Below are positions 19,042-28,755 of a stretch of DNA of 36,819 nucleotides, piece after piece. A program made the translations under genes and the position numbers. The notes beneath the pieces were generated by a model that was given only the letters and a program-made list of their open reading frames with translations, searched no databases and had not been told where the DNA came from. Source of the stretch: an uncultured Bacteroidota bacterium (lineage in GTDB: Bacteria > Bacteroidota > Bacteroidia > Chitinophagales > Chitinophagaceae); the NCBI GenBank assembly GCA_903944755.1, contig CAJATB010000117.1, positions 1 to 36,819 of the forward strand. The letters run 5' to 3'. The first letter of the stretch is position 1. Each line of letters begins with the position of its first letter.

Positions 19042-21300
19042 ATGGACCCAATGGAACAAGATATGATGCAAGTGGAGAATAGCAAGTACACCTTGAATGA
19101 AGAACAAGAGAATAAAGAAATTGTTCGTCATTATCGTGCGTTACTCCGATCCTTAAGGCCTAAGATAAAAAAAGGCGATAAGGAACTATTGCGTACTGCT
19201 TTTGAAATGGCGACAAATGCACACAAAACCATGCGCCGCAAAAGTGGCGAGCCTTATATATTTCACCCAATTGCAGTTGCTATGATTTGTGTGGATGAAA
19301 TTGGATTAGGGGTTCGAAGTACTATTTGCGCACTATTGCATGACACCGTAGAAGACACCGACATAACCTTAGATGATATTAAAAGTGAATTTGGGAATGA
19401 GATTGCAAAAATAGTAGACGGGTTAACTAAGATATCTACGGTGATGAGTGCGAATAGTAGTCAGCAAGCGGAGAACTTTAAAAAAATATTACTTACACTT
19501 ACCGACGACCCAAGAGTTATACTAATAAAATTAGCAGACCGCTTACACAATATGCGTACGCTGGATTCCATGAAGCAAGAAAAACAATTAAAGATTGCTT
19601 CTGAAACCATTTGGGTTTACTCCCCATTAGCACACAGGATGGGACTTTACAGTATCAAGACAGAATTAGAAGATTTGTCGATGAAGTTTCTTGAGCCCGA
19701 CACCTATCGCGAAATTGCAAAAAAATTAAGTGAAACAAAAAGAGAAAGGACAAAATATATTAATGAGTTTGTTAGACCATTAAAAGACAAGCTAATACAA
19801 TCTGGATTTGATTTCGAAATTTATGGGCGACCAAAAAGCATTCATTCTATTTGGAACAAAATAAAGAAGAAGGGTGTGAGCTTTGAAGAGGTATATGACT
19901 TGTTTGCCATTAGAGTAATACTAGACGTTCCCCTAGAAATGGAAAAAGAAGTTTGTTGGAAAGTATATTCACTAATTACCGACGAATACCTTCCTTCTCC
20001 TGAACGTTTAAGAGACTGGTTAAGTAATCCAAAAAGTAATGGTTACGAGGCATTACACACTACCGTAATGGGACCACAGGGCAAATGGGTGGAAGTGCAG
20101 ATACGCACTAAACGAATGAACGAAATTGCTGAAAAAGGATTAGCTGCTCATTTTAAATATAAAGAAGGTACACAAACCGAGGATCGTTTTGATAAATGGT
20201 TTGTACAAATACGAGAAGCTTTAAGCAATCAACAAGAAGAAGGTATTGATTTTTTACAAGACTTTAAAACCTCTTTTTTAGCAGAAGAAATTTACGTATA
20301 CACCCCAAAAGGAGACGTTAAAATGTTGCCAATTAATAGTACCGCATTGGACTTCGCTTTTAATATTCACTCTGTAATTGGTTCTAAATGTATTGGCGCA
20401 AAAGTGAATCACAAACTCGTACCACTTGGACATAAATTAAGAAGTGGTGACCAAATTGAAATTATCACTAGCAATAAGCAAAAGCCAAACGAAGATTGGC
20501 TAAGTATTGTAGTAACAGCGAAGGCAAAAAATAGTATCAAGGACTCCCTAAGAGAAGAAAAGAAAATTATTTCAGAAGAAGGTAAATATACATTGCAAAG
20601 AAAGCTAGAAGGTATTGGCGCAGTGTATAATCCTTATAATGTTGACCAGGTTATGAACTTCTATAAGTTACATAGTCAATTGGATTTATTATATAAAATT
20701 GCCACTAAGAATATTGATTTAAAAGAACTTAAAACCTTTCAGGTTTTAGGAGACAAAATTGAGGTACCAAAACCAGTCAATGTCCCTACAGAAATTAACC
20801 ATGAAACACATGCCGCTAAATCACCCTCTAAAAAAGATGCCGAATTAATTATTTTTGGAGAGTCGAGTGACCAGATAAAATACGCATTAGCTAAATGTTG
20901 CAATCCTATACCAGGAGATGATGTTTTTGGTTTTGTAAGCACCGGTAAAGGATTAATTATACACCGCACTACTTGCCCTAATGCAACGCAATTGTTAGCG
21001 AACTACGGTCACAGAGTAGTTAAAACCAAATGGGCGAAAAATAAGGAAATATCATTCCTTACAGGACTTAGTATTATTGGCTTAGATGACGTTGGTGTTG
21101 TTAATAAAATAACTAGTATTATTAGCGGAGAACTTAAAATAAATATAGCCGCCTTGACCATTGAGTCCAAGGAAGGCCTTTTCCAAGGGACGATAAAAGT
21201 GTATGTGCACGATAAGGAAGAGCTAGAAACCCTAGTAGATAGAATTAAGTCCCTAAATGGCATTCAACAAGTTAACAGGTTTGATACGGAAACTGTGTAA
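19042..21300 (+). CDS. RelA/SpoT family (p)ppGpp synthetase/hydrolase
   Basis: HD domain (LLHDTVEDT), synthetase region (GRPKSIHSIWNKI, YDLFAIRVI), TGS domain (VYTPKGDVKMLP) and C-terminal ACT domain. Confidence 0.96.
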   Translation: MDPMEQDMMQVENSKYTLNEEQENKEIVRHYRALLRSLRPKIKKGDKELLRTAFEMATNAHKTMRRKSGEPYIFHPIAVAMICVDEIGLGVRSTICALLHDTVEDTDITLDDIKSEFGNEIAKIVDGLTKISTVMSANSSQQAENFKKILLTLTDDPRVILIKLADRLHNMRTLDSMKQEKQLKIASETIWVYSPLAHRMGLYSIKTELEDLSMKFLEPDTYREIAKKLSETKRERTKYINEFVRPLKDKLIQSGFDFEIYGRPKSIHSIWNKIKKKGVSFEEVYDLFAIRVILDVPLEMEKEVCWKVYSLITDEYLPSPERLRDWLSNPKSNGYEALHTTVMGPQGKWVEVQIRTKRMNEIAEKGLAAHFKYKEGTQTEDRFDKWFVQIREALSNQQEEGIDFLQDFKTSFLAEEIYVYTPKGDVKMLPINSTALDFAFNIHSVIGSKCIGAKVNHKLVPLGHKLRSGDQIEIITSNKQKPNEDWLSIVVTAKAKNSIKDSLREEKKIISEEGKYTLQRKLEGIGAVYNPYNVDQVMNFYKLHSQLDLLYKIATKNIDLKELKTFQVLGDKIEVPKPVNVPTEINHETHAAKSPSKKDAELIIFGESSDQIKYALAKCCNPIPGDDVFGFVSTGKGLIIHRTTCPNATQLLANYGHRVVKTKWAKNKEISFLTGLSIIGLDDVGVVNKITSIISGELKINIAALTIESKEGLFQGTIKVYVHDKEELETLVDRIKSLNGIQQVNRFDTETV

Positions 21301-21351
21301 AAGTTACCTCAATTAATTCCCGTTTAAATAGGTAATAAAGTATTCTAGACT

Positions 21352-21359
21352 TATTTTTG
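21352..21359 (+). promoter_or_regulatory. Candidate -7 element TATTTTTG for purA
   Basis: Exact TAnnTTTG match about 19 nt upstream of the purA ATG; -33 not convincing. Confidence 0.35.
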
Positions 21360-21378
21360 CATCCTCAAACACAAAATC

Positions 21379-22641
21379 ATGGTAGACGTAATTTTAGGAC
21401 TTCAATGGGGCGACGAAGGGAAAGGGAAAATTGTTGATTATTTCGCCCCTAAGTATGATATAATTGCAAGGTTTCAAGGTGGACCAAATGCAGGTCACAC
21501 ATTGTATGTAAACGGCACTAAGATGGTTTTGCACCAAATACCATCGGGCATTTTCCATCAAGATAAAATTAATATTATAGGTAATGGTGTGGTATTAGAT
21601 CCTGTTACCTTAAAGAAAGAATGTGATGCAGTTGCTAGTATGGGTGTTGATGTGAAAAAAAACTTATTCATTTCCGAGAGAACAAATATTATCATCCCAA
21701 GTCACCGAGCTTTAGATAAAGCTTCTGAGCTATCAAAGGGAGAAAGTAAAATTGGTTCTACTTTAAAAGGTATTGGGCCTGCTTATATGGATAAGACAGG
21801 TAGAAACGCACTAAGAGTAGGGGATTTATTAAACAAAAACTTCATAAGCAAATACATTGCGCTACGTATGAAGCACCAGAAAATTTTAGATAGTTATAAT
21901 TTCAACGAGGACTTCAGTGAAATGGAAGCTGAATTTTTTGAAGCACTAGAATTTTTAAAGACCTTGAATATTATCAATTGCGAATATTTTATCAATGATC
22001 AAATCTCAAAGGGTAAAAAAGTATTAGCAGAAGGCGCTCAAGGCTCCATGTTGGATATAGACTTCGGTACCTTCCCTTTTGTAACTTCAAGCAATACGAT
22101 TTCTGCAGGGGTATGTACTGGCTTAGGGATTTCACCTAAACTAATTGGAGAGGTATTTGGAATTTCAAAGGCTTATTGCACACGTGTAGGAAGTGGCCCA
22201 TTCCCTACCGAATTACATGACGAGAAAGGGGAAGAACTTAGAAAAATAGGAAGTGAATTTGGCGCAACCACAGGCCGCCCACGTCGTTGTGGCTGGATTG
22301 ACTTGGTTGCTTTAAAATACACTTGTATGATTAACGGTGTCACCCAAATTATAATGACAAAAGCAGATATTTTAGACTCTTTCAAAGAATTAGAATTAGG
22401 TATTGCCTATGAAATGGAAGGGAAGCAAATAGATTATGTTCCATTCCAATTAGTAGGCACGCCCGTTACCCCTATTTGGAAAAAGATGGCCGGATGGGAT
22501 GTAGATTCTACCAAAATGAAGCACGAAAATGAACTACCTGCAACCATGAAGTCTTATATTGAATTTATTAATACTTACTTGGGCGTTCCGGTTAAATTTG
22601 TTTCTAACGGCCCGGGAAGAGACCAAATAATTCATTTATAA
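21379..22641 (+). CDS. purA: Adenylosuccinate synthase
   Basis: LGLQWGDEGKGKIVDYFA, GGPNAGHT, GVCTGLGISP and TTGRPRRCGW(I)D motifs. Confidence 0.98.
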   Translation: MVDVILGLQWGDEGKGKIVDYFAPKYDIIARFQGGPNAGHTLYVNGTKMVLHQIPSGIFHQDKINIIGNGVVLDPVTLKKECDAVASMGVDVKKNLFISERTNIIIPSHRALDKASELSKGESKIGSTLKGIGPAYMDKTGRNALRVGDLLNKNFISKYIALRMKHQKILDSYNFNEDFSEMEAEFFEALEFLKTLNIINCEYFINDQISKGKKVLAEGAQGSMLDIDFGTFPFVTSSNTISAGVCTGLGISPKLIGEVFGISKAYCTRVGSGPFPTELHDEKGEELRKIGSEFGATTGRPRRCGWIDLVALKYTCMINGVTQIIMTKADILDSFKELELGIAYEMEGKQIDYVPFQLVGTPVTPIWKKMAGWDVDSTKMKHENELPATMKSYIEFINTYLGVPVKFVSNGPGRDQIIHL

Positions 22642-22720
22642 TTTTTCAAAAAAGAAGGCTATTTTTTTTGGTAAATAAAGAAAACAATTGAAATTTTACA
22701 GTGTAATTAGTTAACACCTT

Positions 22721-23086
22721 ATGGCAGTAAAAATAGAAAAAGAAAAAAAGACCGCTGGTACAAAATCTGGTTTAGATAAAGCGGTAAAAGTGAGCAAAGC
22801 AAGTCCTAAGAAAAAATCCAAGGAAGAGGATGCGGATGCATCCGATGTAGACGATGATATAGAGGAGGACGCTGAAGAGGTCGAGGACGACTGGGCTAAA
22901 TCCGAAGAAGAGGATAATTGGGATCCTGATTTTGAAGAATTTGATATGCCGAAGAAATCGGCAAAAAAACCAGGCAAATCTAAGAAAGCAGATGAAGACG
23001 ACGAGTTTTCATTAGACGAGGATTTAAAAGGCTTGGATGACGACGATTTGTTTGATGAGAAAGATGAATTTGACGACGACTTTTAA
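22721..23086 (+). CDS. Low-complexity hypothetical protein: Lys-rich N-terminus, Asp/Glu-rich C-terminus
   Basis: 121-aa ORF; KKKSKEEDADASDVDDDIEEDAEEVEDDW ... DEDDEFSLDEDLKGLDDDDLFDEKDEFDDDF. Confidence 0.75.
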   Translation: MAVKIEKEKKTAGTKSGLDKAVKVSKASPKKKSKEEDADASDVDDDIEEDAEEVEDDWAKSEEEDNWDPDFEEFDMPKKSAKKPGKSKKADEDDEFSLDEDLKGLDDDDLFDEKDEFDDDF

Positions 23087-23088
23087 TT

Positions 23089-23124
23089 AAGTATTTAGTA
23101 GCATCTTCCTAATTACTAATACTT
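23089..23124. repeat. Hairpin between convergent genes (possible bidirectional terminator)
   Basis: AAGTATTTAGTA ... TACTAATACTT inverted repeat with one bulged base; overlaps the 3' end of the transglycosylase gene. Confidence 0.35.
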
Positions 23125-24102
23125 GATTTCGTATAACCCTTTAATTGAGGCCTGTAAAATTTCTTTTTTATGGGCCTCAAATATTTCTACCCCACCCTTG
23201 GGTAAGGTTAAATTATACCGCTTTCCTTGGGACAGCGTTTTTTCCATTATCGGATTTAATTGTGCAAGCTGGCTTTCTGAAATTTTTATCCATATGGCAA
23301 TCACCGAAAGCTTATATCTACCACTAATGATTACTTGTTCATATAATGCAATGTCTCGCTGACTAATTCCAACCTGTGGCTGTTTATTTATAATCTCTGA
23401 CGCACGTAAAGCATCTTCTTCAAAAACATAATGTGTAGCAATGAACTTCTTAACATGATTTCTAGTCTCTAAAGGCAAATCATATTGTATTTGCCAAAAA
23501 TCATTACTTCCCTTTTTTTTAATTACCTGTCTCATTCTTCCAGCACCCCCATTATAGGCAGCCACAACTAATAACCAGTCTCCAAATTCTGCATACAATT
23601 CTTTCAAAATGGTGCAAGCCGCTTGTGTACTTTTATAATAGTCGGTTCTTTCATCTATAGGCAATAATTTTAGCCCCAACCTCTTGGCTTCCTCTGGCAT
23701 AATTTGCCAAGGCCCAGCTGCTCCGGCCCAAGAAACCAAATTAGAAGCCAAGCTACTTTCAATTACACTCAAATATTTTAATTCTACCGGGATCCCATTT
23801 TTTGTTAAAATTTGATCATACAAATTAAAATAAGGCCTTGCCCAAGTTTTCATTTTTAACAATGAAGGCCCTTGCTTTTCCATGTAGGCTTCAATAAAAC
23901 TAACCCCCTTTGCGTTTAACTGAAATTGAAACGGTTTATTATTATCTCCTGTATTAGTCACTTTAAATAAGCTTGAAAAACCAACCCTAAATTGTTCAGT
24001 TGAATCGGACTGCGCAATTGAATTATACCCAGTCAATAGCAGTAATACTACAGGTAATAAAAAAATAATGAAAATCGATTTAATAAGGTATTGAAAACGC
24101 AT
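23116..24102 (-). CDS. Lytic transglycosylase, SLT domain (MltD-like)
   Basis: Signal/TM segment, then GIPVELKYLSVIESSLASNLVSWAGAAGPWQIMPEEAKRLGL and AAYNGGAGRM. Confidence 0.92.
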   Translation of the reverse strand: MRFQYLIKSIFIIFLLPVVLLLLTGYNSIAQSDSTEQFRVGFSSLFKVTNTGDNNKPFQFQLNAKGVSFIEAYMEKQGPSLLKMKTWARPYFNLYDQILTKNGIPVELKYLSVIESSLASNLVSWAGAAGPWQIMPEEAKRLGLKLLPIDERTDYYKSTQAACTILKELYAEFGDWLLVVAAYNGGAGRMRQVIKKKGSNDFWQIQYDLPLETRNHVKKFIATHYVFEEDALRASEIINKQPQVGISQRDIALYEQVIISGRYKLSVIAIWIKISESQLAQLNPIMEKTLSQGKRYNLTLPKGGVEIFEAHKKEILQASIKGLYEIKY

Positions 24103-24104
24103 GA

Positions 24105-25538
24105 TTATTGATTTTCCATAAGCGTTTTAGAAAAACTAAGTAAGCCTGTTTCATTACCGGACGCACTCATTACTTGTAAACCAAAAGGCATGCCATTGGA
24201 ATGTTTGAATAATGGAATGGAAATAGCTGGTATGCCAACCAAATTAGCATAAACAGTATAGATATCCGCTAAAAACATTTCAGTGGCAGAGTGATTGTGC
24301 TCCCCTAATTTAAAAGCAGGGCTTGGAACAGTTGGAGATACTAAAATATCATAGTTCACAAACAAGTTATTTGTCAAGTCTACTAGCTTTTGACGTACTT
24401 GTTGCGCCTTTGTAAAATATGCATCAAAATAACCGGCACTTAAAACAAAAGTGCCTAGCAAAATTCTTCGCTGTACTTCTTCCCCAAAGCCTTCCGTACG
24501 TGATTTTTTATATAAATCGGCAAGGTCATCAATAGGCCCATTTGTTCTGTGTCCAAATTTAATCCCATCAAACCTAGATAAATTACTCGACGCTTCGGCG
24601 GTGGTAAGCACATAATAAGTGGGCACTAAATAATTCAGTAAACTAAAATCAATGGCTTCTACCGTAAACCCCTTTGCTTTTAGACTTTCTAAATAGGTTT
24701 CGGTTTGTAATTTTATTTCAGGATCCAATCCAGGATGAGATAATGTTTCTTTAAAGTAAGCGACTTTCTTAGGGATTGGCAATGCTTCTATTTCAGTACT
24801 ATAAAAAGGAACTTCTTTTTGAGAAACAGTACTATCAAAATTATCCGCACCTGCAATCACTTCTAAAACTAAGGCCGCATCTTGAACAGTATGGGAGAAT
24901 ATGCCAATTTGATCAAAGGAGGACGCGTACGCGATTAAACCATACCTTGAAATTCTTCCATAACTTGGTTTTAATCCTACTACACCACAAAAATCTGCAG
25001 GCTGCCTAACAGAACCTCCGGTATCAGAACCTAAACTAATCATACAAAGGTTAGCCTGAACTCCCACAGCCGAACCTCCCGAAGAACCACCTGGCACCCT
25101 AGTTGGGTCAATTGCATTTTTTACAGAGCCGAAAGCAGAATTTTCATTGCTACTACCCATTGCAAATTCATCGCAGTTTTGGCGACCAATAATAATGGCC
25201 CCTTCCCCTAATAATTTTTCGATAGCTGTTGCCGAATAAACTGCAGTATAATTTTCTATAATTTTCGAAGCTGCACTTACTATATGCCCCTTATAACAAA
25301 TCACATCCTTAATACCCACTACCACACCATGCAATTTACCCATTGGTTTGCCTGCAGCCAATTCCGCATCTAATTCAACGGCACGCGCTTCTGCCTCAGC
25401 AGCAAATACTTCTAAAAAAGCATTCAACTGTTTATGCTGTTCAATTTGATGTAAATAAAATTGTACGGTTTGAATACAGGACTGTTCCCCAGCTAATAAA
25501 GCAGCTTGGTAGTCTTTGATTGTGTTAAAACGAAACAA
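24105..25538 (-). CDS. gatA: Asp-tRNA(Asn)/Glu-tRNA(Gln) amidotransferase subunit GatA
   Basis: Amidase signature PGGSSGGSAVGVQANLCMISLGSDTGGSVRQPADFCG. Start codon at 25538 is TTG, with an in-frame TAG two codons upstream. Confidence 0.95.
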   Translation of the reverse strand: MFRFNTIKDYQAALLAGEQSCIQTVQFYLHQIEQHKQLNAFLEVFAAEAEARAVELDAELAAGKPMGKLHGVVVGIKDVICYKGHIVSAASKIIENYTAVYSATAIEKLLGEGAIIIGRQNCDEFAMGSSNENSAFGSVKNAIDPTRVPGGSSGGSAVGVQANLCMISLGSDTGGSVRQPADFCGVVGLKPSYGRISRYGLIAYASSFDQIGIFSHTVQDAALVLEVIAGADNFDSTVSQKEVPFYSTEIEALPIPKKVAYFKETLSHPGLDPEIKLQTETYLESLKAKGFTVEAIDFSLLNYLVPTYYVLTTAEASSNLSRFDGIKFGHRTNGPIDDLADLYKKSRTEGFGEEVQRRILLGTFVLSAGYFDAYFTKAQQVRQKLVDLTNNLFVNYDILVSPTVPSPAFKLGEHNHSATEMFLADIYTVYANLVGIPAISIPLFKHSNGMPFGLQVMSASGNETGLLSFSKTLMENQ

Positions 25539-25573
25539 AGGCTAAAATGTTAATGGATGAAAAATGAAATGTA

Positions 25574-25762
25574 CTAAGAAGCTTTCTCGTCTTTCTCTTT
25601 GATACCGTCTTCGATTTCTTTTTTCACGTTATTTTTAGCGTCATTAAATTCACGAATCCCCTTACCTAAACCTTTCATGAATTCAGGGATTTTTCTTCCA
25701 CCAAACATTACTAAAATAACCACACCAATTATTAATAATTCTTGAAATCCTAAGTTGCCCAT
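25574..25762 (-). CDS. tatA: Sec-independent protein translocase TatA/E
   Basis: 62 aa: LGFQELLIIGVVILVMFGGRKIPEFMKGLGKGIREFNDA. Confidence 0.95.
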   Translation of the reverse strand: MGNLGFQELLIIGVVILVMFGGRKIPEFMKGLGKGIREFNDAKNNVKKEIEDGIKEKDEKAS

Positions 25763-25850
25763 AATGTTAAATTTAGAATATTAAAGGTAAGGTAATTCTA
25801 AAAGAGAATTGCCAATTTAAACCGATTTAAGGTAATTATACGTTAAAATA

Positions 25851-25879
25851 AAAGCGGCCCCGAAATTCGGAGCCGCTTA
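25851..25879 (-). terminator. Terminator downstream of rplS
   Basis: AAGCGGC-CCCGAAATTCGGA-GCCGCTT hairpin with flanking A/T, about 40 bp past the rplS stop. Confidence 0.75.
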
Positions 25880-25917
25880 TTAATATTAGTTTAGTAGCAT
25901 GGGTAAACCCAAGTATA

Positions 25918-26268
25918 CTAGAATCTTTTTTCCTTGATACGTGCGCTCTTACCACTTCTTTCACGTAAGTAGTACAATTTAGCACGACGTACTTTACCTG
26001 ACTTGTTTAACAAGATGCCATCAATATTTGGTGACAAGAAAGGAAATAAACGCTCAACACCTACACCATCAGATATTTTTCGAACGGTAAAAGACTTTGT
26101 AGCGCCAGTTCCTTGAGTTTTTATTACATCACCACGGAAACTTTGGATACGTTCTTTACCACCCTCTACAATCTTGTAGTTTACGGTAATATTATCACCA
26201 GCTTTAAATGCTGGATATTCTTTGTTTGCTGTTAATTGCTCGTGTACAAATTTTACTGCTTCGCTCAT
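25918..26268 (-). CDS. rplS: 50S ribosomal protein L19
   Basis: [62 protein letters not shown]. Confidence 0.98.
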   Translation of the reverse strand: MSEAVKFVHEQLTANKEYPAFKAGDNITVNYKIVEGGKERIQSFRGDVIKTQGTGATKSFTVRKISDGVGVERLFPFLSPNIDGILLNKSGKVRRAKLYYLRERSGKSARIKEKRF

Positions 26269-26290
26269 AATTCTTGTTTTTTGCGGAGGG

Positions 26291-26322
26291 CAAAGGTATG
26301 GTTACCCTAGTTATTCTCCAAA
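26291..26322 (-). promoter_or_regulatory. Bacteroidota-type promoter for rplS
   Basis: Minus strand TTTG-N20-TACCTTTG matches the TTTG/TAnnTTTG consensus with standard spacing, about 23 nt upstream of the rplS ATG. Confidence 0.7.
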
Positions 26323-26350
26323 TAAATTGATCCAAATATATTATTATCTA

Positions 26351-27916
26351 CTATCTAGCAATGTTTACAGCTCTCTTTTCACGTATAACCGTTACTTTGA
26401 TCTGACCTGGGTAGGTCATTTCAGTCTGTATTTTTTGCGCAATTTCAAAACTTAACTGGTCAGAAGTGGCATCTGTCACCTTTTCTGCCTCTACAATTAC
26501 CCTTAATTCACGTCCAGCTTGAATAGCATATGCCTTCTCCACCCCTGAATAATTCATAGCCAAGTTCTCTAAGTCCTTGATTCTCTGAATATATTGTTGC
26601 ATAATCTCTCTTCTCGCACCTGGTCTTGCACCACTAATAGCATCACAAGCCTGGATTATTGGAGAAATCACATATTGCATCTCCATCTCATCATGGTGTG
26701 CACCAATTGCATTTACTACAGCCGGGTTCTCCCCATATTTCTCTGCTAATTTGGCACCTAGCAATGCGTGGCTCAATTCTGTTTCTTCGTCGGGCACTTT
26801 ACCTATATCGTGTAATAAACCGGCTCTTTTAGCCAATTTAGGGTTCATTCCCAATTCTGCTGCCATGATTCCACAAAGGTTCGCGGTTTCTCGACTATGC
26901 ATTAATAAATTTTGGCCGTAAGAACTACGGAAACGCATTTTACCTACAATACGAATCAATTCCTTATGCAAACCATGAATACCTAATTCAATTACGGTAC
27001 GCTCTCCTATTTCAATAATTTGCTCTTCTAATTGACGACGTGTTTTTTCTACCACTTCTTCAATACGTGCTGGATGAATACGACCATCAGCCACTAAACG
27101 TTGTAAACTTAAACGTGCAATTTCACGACGCAATGGATCGAAAGAAGAAAGTAAAATTGCTTCAGGTGTATCATCTACAATTAAATCTACTCCAGTTGCC
27201 GCTTCAATGGCACGGATATTACGTCCTTCACGTCCAATGATTTGACCTTTCATTTCATCTGATTCCAAATTAAATACAGTAACCGTATTTTCAATGGCTA
27301 CTTCTGCCGCTGTACGTTGTATACTTTGTATAATAATTTTTCTTGCTTCCTTATTCGCCTTTTGTTTAGCGTCTTCAATAATGTCTTGTTGTAAAGCTAG
27401 TGCCTGTGTTTGCGCTTCATGCTTAAGGCTTTCAATTAATTGTTCCTTAGCATCTTCTGCACTTAGGTTAGCGATTTTTTCCAAGCGACGAATGTGTTCT
27501 TCTTGGTGTTTTTCTAATTCTGAACGCTTAATATTCACCAAGTCAATCTCGCGATTTAACTTCTCCTTAATCACGTCGTTATCCTTAACTTGTTTGTCAA
27601 GTGCAACCACCTTTTGATTAATATTTAATTCGTTTTGCTTAATTCTATTTTCAGCCTCGCCAATTTTTTTATTTTTTTCAAGCAATTCACGGTCATGATC
27701 TGCTTTCAATTGAACAAAGCGTTCTTTAGCTTCTAATTGCTTTTCTTTCTTAATTGTCTCCGCTCGAAGTTCTGCTTCTTTTAAAATATTAGCCGCTTGC
27801 GATTCCGCATCTTCGACTTGTTTTTTTGTATTACGCGCAAATGCAATTTTGCCTACAATTAAGCCTGCCGCCAAGGAAATTGATCCAATGATGGCTAATA
27901 ATATTGTTTGATCCAT
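26351..27916 (-). CDS. rny: Ribonuclease Y
   Basis: N-terminal TM + coiled coil, KH domain [26 protein letters not shown] domain [12 protein letters not shown]. Confidence 0.97.
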   Translation of the reverse strand: MDQTILLAIIGSISLAAGLIVGKIAFARNTKKQVEDAESQAANILKEAELRAETIKKEKQLEAKERFVQLKADHDRELLEKNKKIGEAENRIKQNELNINQKVVALDKQVKDNDVIKEKLNREIDLVNIKRSELEKHQEEHIRRLEKIANLSAEDAKEQLIESLKHEAQTQALALQQDIIEDAKQKANKEARKIIIQSIQRTAAEVAIENTVTVFNLESDEMKGQIIGREGRNIRAIEAATGVDLIVDDTPEAILLSSFDPLRREIARLSLQRLVADGRIHPARIEEVVEKTRRQLEEQIIEIGERTVIELGIHGLHKELIRIVGKMRFRSSYGQNLLMHSRETANLCGIMAAELGMNPKLAKRAGLLHDIGKVPDEETELSHALLGAKLAEKYGENPAVVNAIGAHHDEMEMQYVISPIIQACDAISGARPGARREIMQQYIQRIKDLENLAMNYSGVEKAYAIQAGRELRVIVEAEKVTDATSDQLSFEIAQKIQTEMTYPGQIKVTVIREKRAVNIAR

Positions 27917-27935
27917 TGTTTAATTCTTGTTGTTT

Positions 27936-28106
27936 AAAAAAAATCATGTCTTCCCTTTTTCTGTATGAATTATAGTTATAAACCATAGAAAGTCATCCAT
28001 TGCTTGCTTCGTTTGAACAAATAGCAATAGCGGACGTATTCTGATTCCTTATAATGCGTCAAAGAGGTTCCGGTACGAAGATAATCAAATAATGGAAAGA
28101 TTAGAC
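27936..28106 (-). ncRNA. Candidate 6S-like regulatory RNA
   Basis: In the zapA-rny gap: closing stem TCTTTCC (28100-28094)/GGGAAGA (27955-27949), ATTATA/TATAAT (28055-28050 / 27974-27969), AATC/GGTT, AGAA/TTCT, GTC/GAC and an apical TTGCT...AGCAA hairpin. A T8 tract follows on the minus strand. Hand-folded only. Confidence 0.5.
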
Positions 28107-28118
28107 TTGGAGTAGCAA

Positions 28119-28433
28119 TTAAGTGTGCAATAGCGCCTTTTCTACTGAGGCAGTAAGGGCTTCAATTTGATTTTGGAGATTTTCCTGCTCATAAATGTTC
28201 TGGCCGGATTCCTGCTGTTGGGTGGTGAACCATAACAAAACCATAGATATATAATCCTGCTGATCCTTCCCAGCATAGATATTCTTGAATTCTACCATCT
28301 TTTGGTTAATAATTGCAGCCGTTTTTCGAACCGCTTCTTCGTCCTTGGGTGCAATTTTAACCCTATAACTCCTATCGGCAATAGTAATGTTTACAGGGAT
28401 TAAGTCGGCATTGGATGTGTTTTCAACTGACAT
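28119..28433 (-). CDS. zapA: Cell division protein ZapA
   Basis: IPVNITIADRSYRVKIAPKDEEAVRKTAAIINQKM and VLLWFTTQQQE. ATG at 28433; the track's 28439 start is not ATG. Confidence 0.9.
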   Translation of the reverse strand: MSVENTSNADLIPVNITIADRSYRVKIAPKDEEAVRKTAAIINQKMVEFKNIYAGKDQQDYISMVLLWFTTQQQESGQNIYEQENLQNQIEALTASVEKALLHT

Positions 28434-28442
28434 GGGCAATTT

Positions 28443-28730
28443 TTAAGGATTCAAGTTGGTTATACAGTTGTCAATTTCTTTCAAGTATTGGTCAATTTGC
28501 TTTAGCCATTTTTCTTTTTCCGCCGGATCCAATGCTGCTTTACTTAATAATGTTGCAGTCATTTGAGCTTTACCATCCTTTAACTGCCCTTCCAATTGTT
28601 TTGTTAGCTGCGATTGCTGAGTTAAACTTTGTTTCAATTGCTGGTGTTCTTTTTCGAGTGCAGCATGCTGCTTCAACAAAAGTTGTAATTTTTCTTGTAA
28701 TAAGGATAAAGCATTATTTAAATCAACCAT
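28443..28730 (-). CDS. Small coiled-coil hypothetical protein (possible division-associated)
   Basis: 95 aa, heptad-rich NALSLLQEKLQLLLKQHAALEKEHQQLKQSL; immediately upstream of zapA. Confidence 0.75.
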   Translation of the reverse strand: MVDLNNALSLLQEKLQLLLKQHAALEKEHQQLKQSLTQQSQLTKQLEGQLKDGKAQMTATLLSKAALDPAEKEKWLKQIDQYLKEIDNCITNLNP

Positions 28731-28755
28731 GAAATAGATTTGTTATTGAATGTAG

